The notes: generated from the sequence alone by a model not told the origin. Shown: positions 35,300 to 47,783, counted from the first letter of the stretch. The stretch is DNA of 64,000 bases from Zygnema cylindricum (GCA_037447655.1 JBBHKE010003482.1:49870-113869), one strand, 5' to 3'. A program made the numbers and translations.

Positions 35300-36239
35300 T
35301 TACACGCAAATTGAAACGACACCTCCCAAAAGTGAAGTATACCGCGAATCTTATTAGCGTTATGTATGCTAATTTCGTCACATCAAATTTTGACTCTATC
35401 ACCCTAAATAGAGAACATAATTCTAAATTATTCTTTAAATTGTTTAAGGTACTTTTTGAATCAGCGTTAACAACTCTAATATAGCGTCGTGTTAAATAGT
35501 GTGGCGTACAGTTGGTAGCTGACCATGCAAAAATGTAATTAACTAACTAAAAAAACACAAAAAATGATTTAATACATGTTGTTATTGTAGTTCTACAACC
35601 ACCATTGCAGGCGGAGAACCAGCAGTAGTAGTGAAAGTAGACATTTAAAACAGCAAAAACTGTCAAAACACTACTCAACAACCAACTTTGATCCAATACA
35701 AAATATGACTAAAAAGGCCAATATATCTCAAATTTTTCACAATGATGCACAACGCATTAATCTAAGAATTCCCAATATTGCAACCCAAATGATCCAGTAA
35801 ACCATAAGATATGATGTTTGGAAGTTTCACAAAAACTGCCCTTAGAAAATCATATTCCCAAAACTAGATGATTCAAAATTGTCGAAGTCCTAAACTATAT
35901 ACTCACAGTGAGTATCTACTGGTCACACTAATACGGGTGCCTGTACAACAGTACTATCTTGACTAACGACAAAGTATCCAGCCTGTACTTTACTGTACCG
36001 TGAGTACCTCCAAAACCTAATTATAATTTTCCAAAAACCTAATTAATGAAACACTAATTTTTATTACACTAAACTACAAAACAATGTTATTCAAATATTT
36101 TCAGATGGCGAACCGTACAATAAACGTTACAGGTGCTTAGTCACGGTGGTCGCTAAAGTCCAGTCGACAGTCGTAGTGTAGTACGAAGCACCTGAGTGCT
36201 TCGTCACTTGTGGTCCCACGTGAATCACGCTTGTGGTCC

Positions 36240-36440
36240 TAGGTGAATCGCGCCCGTCAACACGACTCGAAATCAATGATCATAAAACGTACCGTACCAA
36301 ACATTTCCGAAATATCCGGACGTTTCCAATCAATGATCATAAAAATGTCCCGTAGCATACATTTCCAAAATATCCGTATGATTCCAAAAAACCGTACCAT
36401 ATATTCTCTGAAGTATCCGGACCAAAATCATTCCGTCTGA
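36240..36440. repeat. ~60 bp tandem repeat in the fold-back loop
   Basis: About three diverged copies of a unit containing TCAATGATCATAAAA and TTTCCGAAATATCCGGA. Confidence 0.7.
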
Positions 36441-37345
36441 TCCGGCGATTCCAATTGTCTACTGCGTGACGCGTGTCGGCGCCACTCCGTAAAACCTGCA
36501 AAGGTACAATACACTCTACTGTACTTTTGTTGCCGTAATACTAATAAAGGTAAGTATTACATAAAACTACTTAGAAAATATAATAAGTCTTTTTGGTCTC
36601 CTCTCACAGCCCTATCTACTGAAATAAAGATTTCAAAATTCAACAGTTTTTATGTAAATGTGTTTTCACAAACCGCGTAATGCAAAACTCATAATAACGT
36701 GAAACTGTACGTTTTTTCATATTCTGTAAGTGTACCTAATTTACAGCAAAGATATCAGCGCGGATAATTAGTGCGGACATAAACCCAAATTAGTGTTATT
36801 GATAAATTAGAGTAGAATTTGTTTTTGAAAAAAAATTGATTGCATAATTTAGAGTTAATAACTCTAATATCGTTTTTAATTTTTTTACTCTAATTATTTC
36901 TTTACTCTGATTACGATTCGCCGTGTACATCAGTTTTGGGGGGTTTCGTTTCAATTTGCGTCTAAGTTCAATGAAACGCTTAAACGATTAAATTTCAATT
37001 TTGCGGCTAAATTCAAATCCAACTTGTGCTCTCACCGTGGAGCTCACGTAAAGACAAAAAGTGACTGTGCGCAACACTTTTATTTACATGTGGTTGCCGC
37101 AGTTTTGTTACCGTAATCCTTCGCCGGCTGTGTGAATTGCTATTTTTATTATGACGGTCGACGTTCACAAGCGCAACAAAATTTTAAGCGGTTGTATCAA
37201 TATTTTGAAAGTCAAAGTTGTTGAACCAATTGACCGTCAAATTGCTCAGTGGTACTTTACTTGTACTTATGTGTACTTCAAACGTACAATACTTAAGTGA
37301 CTATGCGCAACCAAAACAATCACTGCCATGATCAATTCCCTAACT

Positions 37346-37668
37346 TATTTACAAACGTTACGCGATATAACCTAGGCCTTGGTATTACAGAAATATTGTT
37401 GTCCGTACAATTACAGAGACCTCCCGATGTAACCTCACCCTTAAGTTTCCTTTTGAACTCAGTTCACTGTCTTGTCAAAAAAAAAACTTTGTGATGTCCA
37501 GACTCATACTGTCAATAATCCAGGTTCTATGAAAACTATTTTTTCCAACATAAAAAAAAAACAAACAAGGTCTTGGAGAAAAAATTATATAACAAAAGAT
37601 GCAGCAACAGGCTTTTTACCTGCCAGTTGTTATTACCTGACACAGCAACAACAACAAAAATAATAATA

Positions 37669-37699
<31 letters not shown>

Positions 37700-38342
37700 T
37701 AATAAAGAAAAAAAAGAGCGAAACGAAGAGGTAAAAAACATTACGCTGTGTGGGATTATAATCAAATGTCCCCAAGAGATGAAAAACAACAGTAAAAAGA
37801 AAAAGAAAGATAAAGGAACTTTGGGCAATTATAATTATAAACCTTTCCAACACACAACACAAGTACTTAAAGCTAAAGTTTCTGAGGTTATCTTTCCTTT
37901 TTTTCCTATTCTATGATACACTCCATATACAGAATACACGAATGTGATATGACAAGAAACAAAATCTAACTATTTAGTTTATGAAGTAAAATAGGATAAG
38001 TAGGTTTACAAAGAAAAGAAATAGTGTAAATGTATTCTATTTAAACTGGTTGTTTGTACAACTTTTACACAATGTTTCCAGAAAAGCTGGAATTACCGCC
38101 GATCAAAAACCCTATCGATTTAAAAACAATTGTCGTTTTAGAAAAACCCATCAGTTAAAAACCCAATTGTTAACGATTTTAAAACCCTTAGTTAACAATT
38201 TTAGAACCTATCGTTCTCGATCAGAACCCGTTGATAACGATTCAAAATTCCACCATTATTGATGTAAAACAATATCGATTAAAACCCGTTGATTATAACC
38301 CGGCGTTTAGAAAAAAACCGATCGTTTAATAAACCAACCTGT
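37346..38342. other. 3' flank of the double phosphatase gene
   Basis: AT-rich, with a TAATAATAATAA run (37661-37705) and imperfect repeats of an AACCCATCGATTAAAAAC kind (38100-38330) next to the stop codon. No coding exon was seen. Confidence 0.45.
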
Positions 38343-41300
38343 TTAAAAATCTTCGTCGTTAAGGGACGGCCTAGTTACGGGAACCGCCCATCTTCCCAAA
38401 TGTGCCGTATAGTTTAAACATCGGACAATTCCTTTTCCTTTAGGACCATCCGGGAAATCGATTACACTCAAACTTCCAGTATCTAAATGAAAAGCCCCGA
38501 TACTTTTTGAGGGTAAATTTAAACAATGTCCCAAGATTCCCGAATAGATAATCTCATGTGCCACAACCACAACTGTCTTGCTTTCGTCCTCTTCTTGTTC
38601 GTCATTTTGCCCAACAATTTGTTTATCTTCAAGACTTAAATGTTCGCGAATTCTCTCCCAAGCCATACCAGAACGCTCCCATAATGAGTCCAAAGTCTCC
38701 CCGCTCTCTCCCTCCCTCTGGTGGAGAGTGTTCTCCCATCTATCTTGTTGCTCAACATCTCCCTTTAACAAACCCTGCAAAGGTTATTACAAAAACAAGT
38801 CTGTTATTTGATTATTTTTGTTTATTTGTATACTTAACCTTCGAGTACATTTTCTATTTTTTTTTGTTTTTTTTTTAGTACTGGAACTTCTAATTCCAAA
38901 GAGAAAGTGAGAGTCGGGGAATAGCTCAAGACGAAAAAAATTCCCTTCTTGTCTTTTGTTTCTCCATTAAAACTAAAATTACACCTTTGGTATAAAACGT
39001 AAAAGTACGCTTTTTTCCAAACCTCAGAAAAAAGCTCAAGAAGAAAGTCAAATGATAAAAAAAGACATGAAAGAAACTCATGAAAGAGGTTCATGAAGAA
39101 AGCTCTTGAAAAAAGTTCATGAAGGAAAGTGATATGGTTTGAAAAGTAAAATTTCCTTCTCGTCTTTTGTTTCTCCATTAAAACTTAATTACCCGTCTGG
39201 TACAAAACTTAAGTGCATTTATTTCAAACCTCATGAAAAAAGCACACAAAGATTTGAAATGAAAAAAAAAAGACATGAAAGAAACCCGTGAAAGAGGCTC
39301 ATGAAGAAAGCTCTTGAAAAAAGGTCATAAAGGAAAGTGCAACGGTATGAAAAGTACCCTCCAACCACCCCAATCGAAATCTCGAAGCTCCCCCATCTCC
39401 ACCATATTGACATATCTCGGGAAACAGTCTGCCCCAAGGCAGTCTGCAGCCTCCTGGACCTGGCCCTCTCAGAACATGCCACGTATCAACTTTATTAGGG
39501 TCTTCGAGGGTTTTTTAAGGGTTTTCAAGGGTTTTTTTTAGGGTTTTCAAAGGTTTTTTTAGCGTTTTCTAAAGGGTTTTCTTTTAGGTGTCAGATGTTG
39601 AAGCCCTCTCACGGCGTATAGGCATAACGTGAACCGCTATTAGCATTTAAGTACCGATTAGTATGAGGACTATTCTAGTGTTAAAGATATTATTTCTGGT
39701 TCAAATGACATGGACGATTCTGTCAAAAGACTTAGCTTTAAGAAAAAAAAACATTAATAAAGTTTTTTTGTGGTCAGAGAGCAAAAAAAAACAAAGGAAC
39801 GAATCAGTGTTATTAACGCTAATAGCAATTCACGGTGTACTTGTCAAATTTTGGAGCCCTCTCAACACATGCCATGTGTCCTCCTGTCACGTTTCACTCT
39901 CACAATATGCCACATGTGAAGGCATGCCACATGTCAATCTAACAGCATGCCATATGTCAGAATTTGGAGCCCTCTCACGACATGCCACGTGTCAGAACCT
40001 GGTGAGCCAATGGTCTTAATTCACCAGCTGGTATAACACTCTACTTCGGTCACAAGTTTTCCAAAAAGCCTTAAAAAAACACAGTTATTGAGCTTTCCAT
40101 TTAAATGGTCACTGCAGGCTCCAATAGTCTATGTGTTTATTACGTTAGACCTAACAGTAAATTTAAACAGATTTATGAACTACGCTAAAATGTGAAAGAT
40201 AAAAGAAATAAACATGAATTGGAGATTGATATTTATATTAATATTTGAGACAGATAACGCTCACATACGATTATGTATCAAATGTTTCTGTGAAACGAAA
40301 TCATGGAAGAAAATAGGAAAGAGAATAGCTGCAGGAAAACCAGCCTATGGACTGACATAAACATATAAGAACACCTTTATACAGCTCTACGACAAAAAAG
40401 ACGAGGAGAAAAAACAAAAAAAAACAACAAAAACGGTTTCTTTTCAAACATAAGTGCGGAGAAGAGACCATAAGAGAATTTGTACTCACTTCAGCAATTG
40501 CTTCGGCTGTTTTAACAGCCCTCGGGAGTGGACTGTAAATTAAGGAATCCACTTTTACATCCAAAAGGAGCTCCGCAGTTTTCCGCGACTGCCACACAGA
40601 CAGCGATAAGTTTGTCCACTGGTATATTATTGTTTGCTTGTTTGTTTGTTTTATTGTTTAATTATTTGTTTTATAGTTTTTTATTTGCTGTGTTTATTTG
40701 TTTAATTCAGTGCAAAGTCTATCAATGTATACCGTACGATTTTTGGTGTATCAATTTGTTTTTTTTTTTCATCATTTACTTGTTTTATTTATTTGTTTTA
40801 CATTCGATACATGGTCAACCTATGTATAAGTTGAGTTTTAGATTCAGGTATAGCGAAGATTATTAACATGAGGAATAGTCTAGATCACACAAATTGATTA
40901 CTGTATCGATTTTTTGCATTTCACACAAAATTTAGCATGGATCACAGTCCTTATTGGTCTTAATTGCTGTGAAAAGGGCTTTTCCACATAATTGTACATA
41001 ATATAGTATGGACCTTGTGCTTTTTTCCATCGTGTTATTGTTCGTCTGTCTACAAGACTTGGGATAAGATAAGAAAGTCATCCTCCCAACTTGGAGAACA
41101 GGGGAGGGGAGAGAGGGGAAGACTATGTGGTATTCGACAGCTTTTACGACTGCCTTAAAGTGGGAAGTGAGGGGGACCAGGAGGGGGCATGCTCAGGACG
41201 GAAATGTGGTTCTCACACCTAAGACTACTGAAAACGAAAAGATTGCAAAAAAACGCACAATCGCATTCAAAGCTTCATCAACTTGCTCTCTTTCTTGCCT

Positions 41301-44300
41301 CTCACTTTTCTCCCCTGTCGCACCACCTCCATCCGCATCTATTCCTCCCTCTCCAAAATGTCAGGTTTCCTCCCTTTTATTTAAAGCCAAGTCTTTCAAC
41401 AAACCTTTAGGCAAAACACCCAAGCTAACTCCTACCATCAACGCTGTAAATCCCTGAAATTTGTCCCATTTCTCAAATCTTGTTTTCCTCTTTAGTTGTC
41501 CCATTATTTTGTTCTTTCCCCTCATCCTCCCATCTCCTCCCCCTGTCTCCTTCCCTATCTCCTCACCTGGATTACTCCAAGCATATTAAGTTTCTCCTCG
41601 TCTGATGATGCGAACCTCGCCTGAAAACCCGTATCGGAAACCCATATAAACATTTGCTGTCCTCTCCCTCTCAAACTATTTCCCTTCAAGGAAATCATTA
41701 AAATCACATTCCGTCTTCGGTAAACCCGGAAATATCAAGGCAAAAGGAACAGTGACTACCTAAACTTGACTCATTTCCCTTTAATTATTTTTGGCTCGAA
41801 ATTGCCAGTGCCAAGCCCACACTTACATTTGCAAACAGGTCGAGACAATGGAATACACAAATAATTATAAATATATGTGCGTATATATTCTATTATATTA
41901 TAATATGCATATACATAACATATGTAATGACTGCCGTCATTTACAAAACAGACCTAAGGTTCAAAGATGTAAAAAGATGAACAAAATTATGAAGAAGAGC
42001 AAACGAATGAAGAACACGATGAACAAATAAATGAAGAAAAAGATGAAGAAATACAGAAAAAGAAATATCGAACGCAAACTGCTTTCATCCATAAACAGAC
42101 CGAAAGTTCTGAAGGGTGACGAAAAAAGTGAAGAAAAGATAAGGAAAAGTGTACCTGAGAAGAACTATCTGTGGCTCCATGACAGACCAAAAGCACCCGG
42201 CTTTTTGCCTTTCTCCCTCCTGTTCCACTCACTACGGGGGGACTGGGAGTCTGAAACAACATAACAACATGCTTTGTCAGACAAAGAAAGGAATTTACTT
42301 CATTTGTAAAAAGACATGGTGATCAGGCCAGAGATACTCTTTCAAATGAAAACTGGGCTTAAATGTTACATATGTATCCCAGCAGTTATATTATTACATG
42401 CAATGTTTTTTGTTTGATAATGTAACAGGCCATTGATAATAACAAAAACAAAAAAGATCAGTTATCACATATTTAATTCAACAAAATAGAAGCATAAGTC
42501 AACAGTAATCCAATTGAAAATAATCAATAAGCTTTATTAAGAAACGTGGATAGTAAACCATCTGAGCACAAAACAAAAAAAAGGGAATGGCAAAATGAAA
42601 GAAAAACTGAAATAGACCTAGCTGTGTATTCTCCTCATGGAAATGAAAGTTTCGATAAAATGAGTTTTTCTCATTAGACCAGCATAGAAATACTTTTCCT
42701 TCTTTGGGAGTCAAGGGGTGAAGATGATTGCTTTCCTGGGATTCAAAAATTTGAGATGGCTGACTTTTCCTGAGATTGTTTTTTTTTAAATGCTTCCTTT
42801 TGTGGGATTCAAATTTTTTAAATGCTTTGTTTGCTGGGAATTTATAAAACTTGTGCACTTTCCAAGATTCAAATTTTTTAGATGATTCCAAAACTTCTTA
42901 ACGCTTCCTTTTCTGGAATTCAAAATTTTACGATACTTCCTTCACTGGGATTCAAAATTTGAGAAAACTTGCCTGGTTTAAGCGGTTAAGGCAAACAGAG
43001 GGGGGACTATTTTCTGTTCCTTTCTGTTCTGTGAAGTCCAACACACTAACTCCACAATTGCTCTGAAGAAGTTGACGGAAATACTCCGGCCCAAGACCTG
43101 ACATAGTACAAACAAATTTCATTTCCTTTTTTGTATGCTTCTAGACAAGGTACTTCCAGGTTAAATTTCCTTTTTGAATACTAAAACAACGAGGTCTTTC
43201 CAGGTTTAATTTAATTTTTGAAACCTAATGCGCGAGACCTTGCCGGAAACATACAGAGAGTCAATTTTCAAGAGAATTTTCTGAAAGACATGGTCAAGAA
43301 AGTTTAGGAATAAAAAGTCGAGAGGAAACAGTGAAAAAGGTTTTTTGCTTTAAATCTTGTTATGATGCAGCATGAAAGTACACTTTCAGTGTTAATCACT
43401 CCAATTCGAGTAAGATTTTTTTGACCCAGAATCATAAATTAGTGTTAATAACACTACTTAGTTAAATGGCCTACAAAACCACATTGTGAAAGGTAATTAG
43501 TGTAGTTGATCCTAACAAAGGATAGTGCTAATAATTCACTAACTCTAAAGCGATGGGCAATGCACACAGGACATCGCTATAAGTGTTAGTGACACTAATT
43601 TCCTTACAGCTTTTTCTGGTCGAAAATTGTAAAATAGTGTTAGAACACTATTTAAGGGAGTGGATTACAAGCCGCCACATAGTTTAAATTCTAGTGTCAC
43701 ATTAACACTAATAAATTCTTAACACTAATAGCCGTGGGCAGTATAGTTTCATACCCAACTCCTCACTTTGGGCCAACTCATAAGAGTCGTAAAGCAAAAA
43801 TGTAGCTTCTCATAATTCTACAACATTTTACAATACAAGGGAAAACATGGGGAACTGTTTGCACAGGGAACTACAAACCGCCAGTTTAGAGAATAAGGAG
43901 AGACAGGTATGCCCAAAAGAGTGACCAAGAAATTTTCATCTATGCATACTAATTTGAAACTTAGAAAATTCTAGGATTCCAGTCTCCCTCTCTCGATCCC
44001 TCAACCTTCCCTAGTAATCTGCAAAAGAACCGAGTCTCTATCCTGATCGTATATCTCCAATGTGTGTGTTCGGATTTAATGTGGGCAAAAAAACGAGAGT
44101 GGCCCAATTTTAATGGCGGTGAAAATGTTTATTATTACTACAATAAGGTCAGTAACACCTAACAAAATGTGGTTTCAATAATTAAAGTGGGCCATCCTAT
44201 ATATTATTTGTTATCTATATCATTGTTATCCACACTGATGGTGGTATCAACCAGTCTCTAATTGGTCGACATGATACAACAAACTAAACACAAATCTTGA

Positions 44301-47300
44301 AACTACAAACATAAACCAACAGTAAAGGCAAGATAACCCTTTCTTGCATCCTCACACCAATACACAAAAATATTAACATTAAAAAAAGGATAAAGTCAAT
44401 ACATGCGTTTCTCTCAAGACTGAAATTTCCAAATGCTTTGAACAGATAAAAGCCAATATCAACCAGACATTGAGGATAAACTTGAATTGCAAAGTGAAAA
44501 ATAAACTAACAGCTGCCCATTTTATATAATTTTTTATTATCTTCAAAGGAGAGCCTTTATCATTTACAAAGGAGAGTATCTATCATCTTCAAAGGAGAGT
44601 CTCTATTATTTTCAAAGGAAAGTCTATCATTTTTGAAGGAGAACTTTCACACATACCTGTAGCAGTTGCCACAAGGGCTTGATTGACGGCATTATGTGCC
44701 ACCACTAGAATGGACTGCGCCGGATGACTTAATATAATTTTCCAACAATTTTTCGCTCGTTCCCAAAGCTCTCGGACTGGGAAATGGCCATCAATCTCAA
44801 AATTAGGAGCGTCTTTTTGCCACATACGATATTGTTCACCAAACCTTTGCTTCCCCTCGTCCTTCATCAAACCCTGAGTTGTTTCAGAGAGGGGAAAAAA
44901 TGACGGGAAGGTGTAAACGAGGATGGGCAAGAGGGGTGTTCATGGGAAGATTTTTGCAAGAATACGACGATGTTAGAGACAGGAAAGTCAGAAGAACCAA
45001 ATGTCATACCTATATCCACTAATATGAGCGTGGTATTCAATTAATAACTCCCATGCTTCATCGCCGTGCAATATTACACTGCCAATCAGCATTCATAAAC
45101 TAGTGTTAATAACACTATTAAATTAACTGGCCCATATTGAGCCACGTGGCAAAACACAATTTAGTGTAGTTAATTTTAATAAGGTGTTAAGTCTAATAAC
45201 TCACTAACTTCAATAACGATGGTCAGCGTATTGAATGACTTCAGTTACTGTTGCATTAGTACAATGTTACTGAACAATGTTGTGCTACTTCCAAAACGCA
45301 GGAGAGCATCGTACTGCATGTTGAATGTACACTGTGAATTGCTGTTAGCGTTAAGAGATAATTAGTATGACAATTGTTTTAGCGTTACTAGTACAACTTC
45401 CGGTGCGAATCACATGGATGACTGTGAACCAAGAAAAGAATTTGCGTTCAGAAAAAAAAACAATTAGCATTGCTAATGCTATTTTGTGTTCAGAGGGCAA
45501 AAAAAACCAGGACGAAAAATGTGTTATTAATGCTAATAGCGATTCACAGTGTAGTGCAACCTTCATTTGTATATTGAACCGTTGAACCTTGGATATTTGT
45601 ATAATATTCTTCAACTATTGTATGTGCAAATGCCCTTAAACTAACAGCAAAAGTTCCAGAATCTTGATGTGTGCATTCACACAAATCATCGTCCATTTGT
45701 ATAATATTTATGGACACATCTTCAAAAATTGAAATGGATAACACTAAAGAACAAAATATTGACCATTGGTGAGGATGATTGAAGATGAACAGCTAATTAG
45801 TTTTTTAGCCTGAAGGAAAATAATTCACGTGATAAGAATATCCGTGCATCTTTTGTACACAATTAAGTAGCTTAGGTGACAACAACCTTCGGGTGTCTTT
45901 TGTACACTGACCTGGAAAGCGTAGAGATCAATTTCTCGCAAGTCATCTATCGGGATCATAGGAGAATTCCTAGAAGCCCATATGATTTCAGCCGTCTTCG
46001 CAGATCTCTGCAGGGGACTGGATTATAGCCACGTATCAAAATTGATCTATTTTCTAGTAAAGAAACATTCATTTTTAATGAGGAAAAACGCATCGTTGAA
46101 TTAATATTTAGCTATAACACGTACATTCTTAATGAAGAAACGTGTATCGTTATTGATGTATCTTTCATTACAAAAACATAATACTTTTAAGAGGAAACAA
46201 ATATCAAAACAAAAACATACATTCTTAACAAGGAAAACCCTCAGCAAAACGGTATTAAGGATACAGTGGCAAACTAGATACCAGAAACCAAGGGTATGGT
46301 GAGGGCTTACTTAAGATATTTTACAACTAAGGTATTCTATTTCCCCAGTAGGTGACTGAAAGGGAAGTGATGCTGCAAGAGGACGGACACTAAAATGAAG
46401 ATTTCCACTACTTTGTTTGTGTAACACATTAACATTAAATTCCACAAAATCCTTTAATTCCAGCCTTACCTGTGGAAAAATGTATCAAATTCACTACTAT
46501 CACATTCCATTACACAAAGCATTCCATCAAAATTAATTCTCACCTATTAAAACAAACACCAAAAAATATAATTTCAATGCTTTTACATGAATTCCATAAA
46601 TCATTCCAATCTCACAAAATTATCATTGTCACTACTTTTAGTGCGTACAGCATTGAAATTACCCCCCTCCCCCTCACCCTCCCTCTCCCTCAAAATCCAT
46701 TCCACTCTCACTTGTGGAAACAAACTTCAAAATTATCAATTTCACTACTATCACTTATCACTTCCCTTCCCCCACCCCCTCCCCCCCCCCTCCCCTACTC
46801 CCTTCCCATCCCCCTCCATCTCTCTCCCTCCCTTCCTCTCTCCCTCCCTCTCTCCCTCCCTTCCTCTCTCCCTCCCTTCCTCTCTCCCTCCCTCTCAATC
46901 CATTACATATCTCTATTCAATTTCCTCCTCACCTGTGAAAACAGACTTCAAAGTTATCACTGGCCAGCATTTGCCTGCTTGTCTCCGCCTGACTCTCTCC
47001 CTTGGAAGTCAAAACTGAGAAATCCGAACTGCCTTGTATTCTCCCTGTGGCGTTCCATGTACTTTCTCCGTGACGCACGAGAACCACTCGTTTCGTACCA
47101 TTTATTCCCGGTAAATAAAACTCTCGGTCCTGCAATAAGCTTAACTCTGGTTTTGGCTTTTCTTCAGTTGCAAGAACAGATTGTATAGAAGAAGGAGAAA
47201 AAGAAGAAGAAGGAAAAGAAGAAGAAGAAGAAGAAGGAATTTTCTCGACGAAAGAAGAGCGAGTCATACGGTAATTATAAAACGGTCTGAGAGAAGGTAC

Positions 47301-47306
47301 GGACAT
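38343..47306 (-). CDS. Double histidine-phosphatase (2-carboxy-D-arabinitol-1-phosphatase type)
   Basis: Nine exons in order of translation: 47306-46933, 46017-45912, 44873-44657, 43097-42973, 42250-42155, 41620-41567, 40588-40490, 39459-39358 and 38774-38343; 534 residues with every junction in phase. It matches plant proteins annotated as phosphoglycerate mutase-like or carboxyarabinitol-1-phosphatase, which remove the Rubisco inhibitor CA1P in the plastid. Domain 1 has VVLVRHGESTWNATGRIQGS, SPLQRSAKTAEIIW, LREIDLYAFQGL, DGHFPVRELWERA and VLVVAHNAVNQAL-type blocks (catalytic Arg-His, Glu, His). Domain 2 starts VLLVCHGATD, where the usual Arg before His-Gly is Cys, then SPLPRAVKTAEAIAE, VVVVAHEIIYSGILGHCLNL, and ends YTAHLGRWAVPVTR. 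A Ser-rich N-terminus of ~80 residues fits a transit peptide. I use the first ATG in frame. The donor of exon 4 is GC (AACCAG then GCAAGT). Confidence 0.92.
38930..39357 (-). repeat. Tandem duplication abutting the exon 8 donor
   Basis: Two ~215-225 bp blocks share a TCTTTTGTTTCTCCATTAAA segment, a GACATGAAAGAAAC segment, GCTCTTGAAAAAAG and a final GGAAAGTG..GGT.TGAAAAGTA. The block at 39150-39357 ends exactly at the donor of the 39459-39358 exon (GTACTTTTCA on the minus strand). The other copy ends in TTACTTTTCA without a GT donor. Confidence 0.75.
39624..39837. mobile_element. Family D MITE, copy 1
   Basis: Left AACGTGAACCGCTATTAGCA, right GCTAATAGCAATTCACGGTG followed by TA. The interior (GATTAGTATGAGGACTATTC, then TGGTCAGAGAGCAAAAAAAA) matches copy 2 at 45330-45551. 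It sits in an intron of the double phosphatase gene. Confidence 0.75.
42650..42965. repeat. ~37 bp minisatellite next to the GC donor
   Basis: About seven diverged copies of a CTTCCTTTTCTGGGATTCAA-type unit, ending at the donor side of the 43097-42973 exon. Confidence 0.75.
43391..43742. mobile_element. Two adjacent family B MITEs
   Basis: 43391-43557 and 43573-43742 both contain ATCATAAATTAGTGTTAATA-like or AAAATAGTGTTAGAACACTA segments. They end CTAACTCTAAAGCGATGGGC and TTAACACTAATAGCCGTGGGC. Both lie in the intron between exons 3 and 4 of the double phosphatase gene. Confidence 0.65.
44525..44650. repeat. ~30 bp minisatellite at the exon 3 donor
   Basis: About four to five copies of TCTTCAAAGGAGAGTCTCTA-type units directly downstream (minus sense) of the donor at 44656. 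Confidence 0.8.
45066..45228. mobile_element. Family B MITE
   Basis: Contains CATAAACTAGTGTTAATAAC, TTAACTGGCCCATATTGAGC and TTTAGTGTAGTTAATTTTAA, and ends CTAACTTCAATAACGATGG, as in other family B copies. Confidence 0.65.
45330..45551. mobile_element. Family D MITE, copy 2 (intact, TA-flanked)
   Basis: Terminal repeats CACTGTGAATTGCTGTTAGC (left) and GCTAATAGCGATTCACAGTG (right), flanked by TA on both sides (45328-45329 and 45552-45553). 222 bp, no frame. TA duplications suggest a Tc1/mariner-type transposase in trans. Confidence 0.85.
46460..46932 (-). repeat. Decoy copies of the double phosphatase exon 1 donor
   Basis: The real exon 1 ends GTCTGTTTTCACAG with donor GTGAGG (46932). Diverged copies of this edge end at 46712 (GTTTGTTTCCACAA, donor GTGAGA), 46544 (GTTTGTTTTAATAG, donor GTGAGA) and 46470 (TTTTTCCACAG, donor GTAAGG). 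All keep a GT donor. Between them lie CT-rich tracts (46665-46900). Confidence 0.85.
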
Positions 47307-47395
47307 GCATTGTCCGTACAGAGAGCTCCTAAGGCACAAGGCGGGAGGAGAGAGAGGAGAGAGAGGAGAGAGGGGAGAGAGGGGAGCGGACGTTC
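47180..47395. repeat. Purine-rich microsatellites inside exon 1 and the 5' flank
   Basis: GAAGAA units at 47183-47238 encode a Ser-rich run of the presumed transit peptide on the minus strand. GAGAGAGGAGAGA at 47345-47390 lies just upstream of the chosen ATG. Confidence 0.8.
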
Positions 47396-47569
47396 GTACA
47401 GGAGTGTGCACGACGCACACACATACAGTATGCCTACGCTGCGCGAGTTTTGTGCAAAGTGTTGTGCGCCTACCAAAGGCCTACCATAAAAAAGCCTACT
47501 TTTGAACTATGGTTCAAACCCAGAAGGTACAGTAGGGATAAAGTGCGGAAACCCGTCGAAATTACTGTA

Positions 47570-47783
47570 CACCGTGTATCGCTATTAGTGTTAATAATTT
47601 TTCGCCACTTAAAACATCTTTTCTCTGTAGTCTGTTCACACTTGTCCGATTCTTAATTTGAGACCGCCAATCGATTCCTACCTATCGATCTCAACCGTTA
47701 GATCCACAATCTGACGTGTGTGTACGGAGAAAAGATGTTTTAAGCGGCAAAAAAAACATTAACCCTAATAGCGATTCACGGTG
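47570..47783. mobile_element. Family A MITE, intact reference copy
   Basis: Flanked by TA (47568-47569, 47784-47785). Left CACCGTGTATCGCTATTAGT, right CTAATAGCGATTCACGGTG. The inverted match continues through CGCCACTTAAAACATCTTTT against its inverse AAAAGATGTTTTAAGCGGC, so each arm is ~60 bp. 214 bp, non-coding. Tc1/mariner-like or Stowaway-like by its TA site. Confidence 0.88.

Larger units (their letters stand above)
34163..37345. mobile_element. Large inverted-repeat (fold-back) element
   Basis: The left arm (34163-34567 plus 35303-35380) and the right arm (about 36900-37345) are inverted copies. Both outer ends read GGGAATTGATCATGGCAG inward, followed by GTTTGCGCACAGTCAC or GGTTGCGCATAGTCAC. 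The arms continue through GAGCACAxGTTGGATTT and GCAAATTGAAACGA. The left arm is interrupted by the 34568-35299 element. The loop (35380-36900) has no coding frame that I recognise. Its innermost arm segments carry the CCGCGAATC-type terminal motif. Confidence 0.75.

Noticed and set aside
37536-37862. 108-residue hydrophobic frame on the minus strand
   Set aside because: Driven by a TAATAATAA run giving Ile/Leu/Val codons; no start support or family similarity.
47500-47530. tRNA T-arm-like GGTTCAAACCC
   Set aside because: No cloverleaf can be built around it, and TTGAACTATGGTTCAAA matches the ends of the family E hairpin elements.
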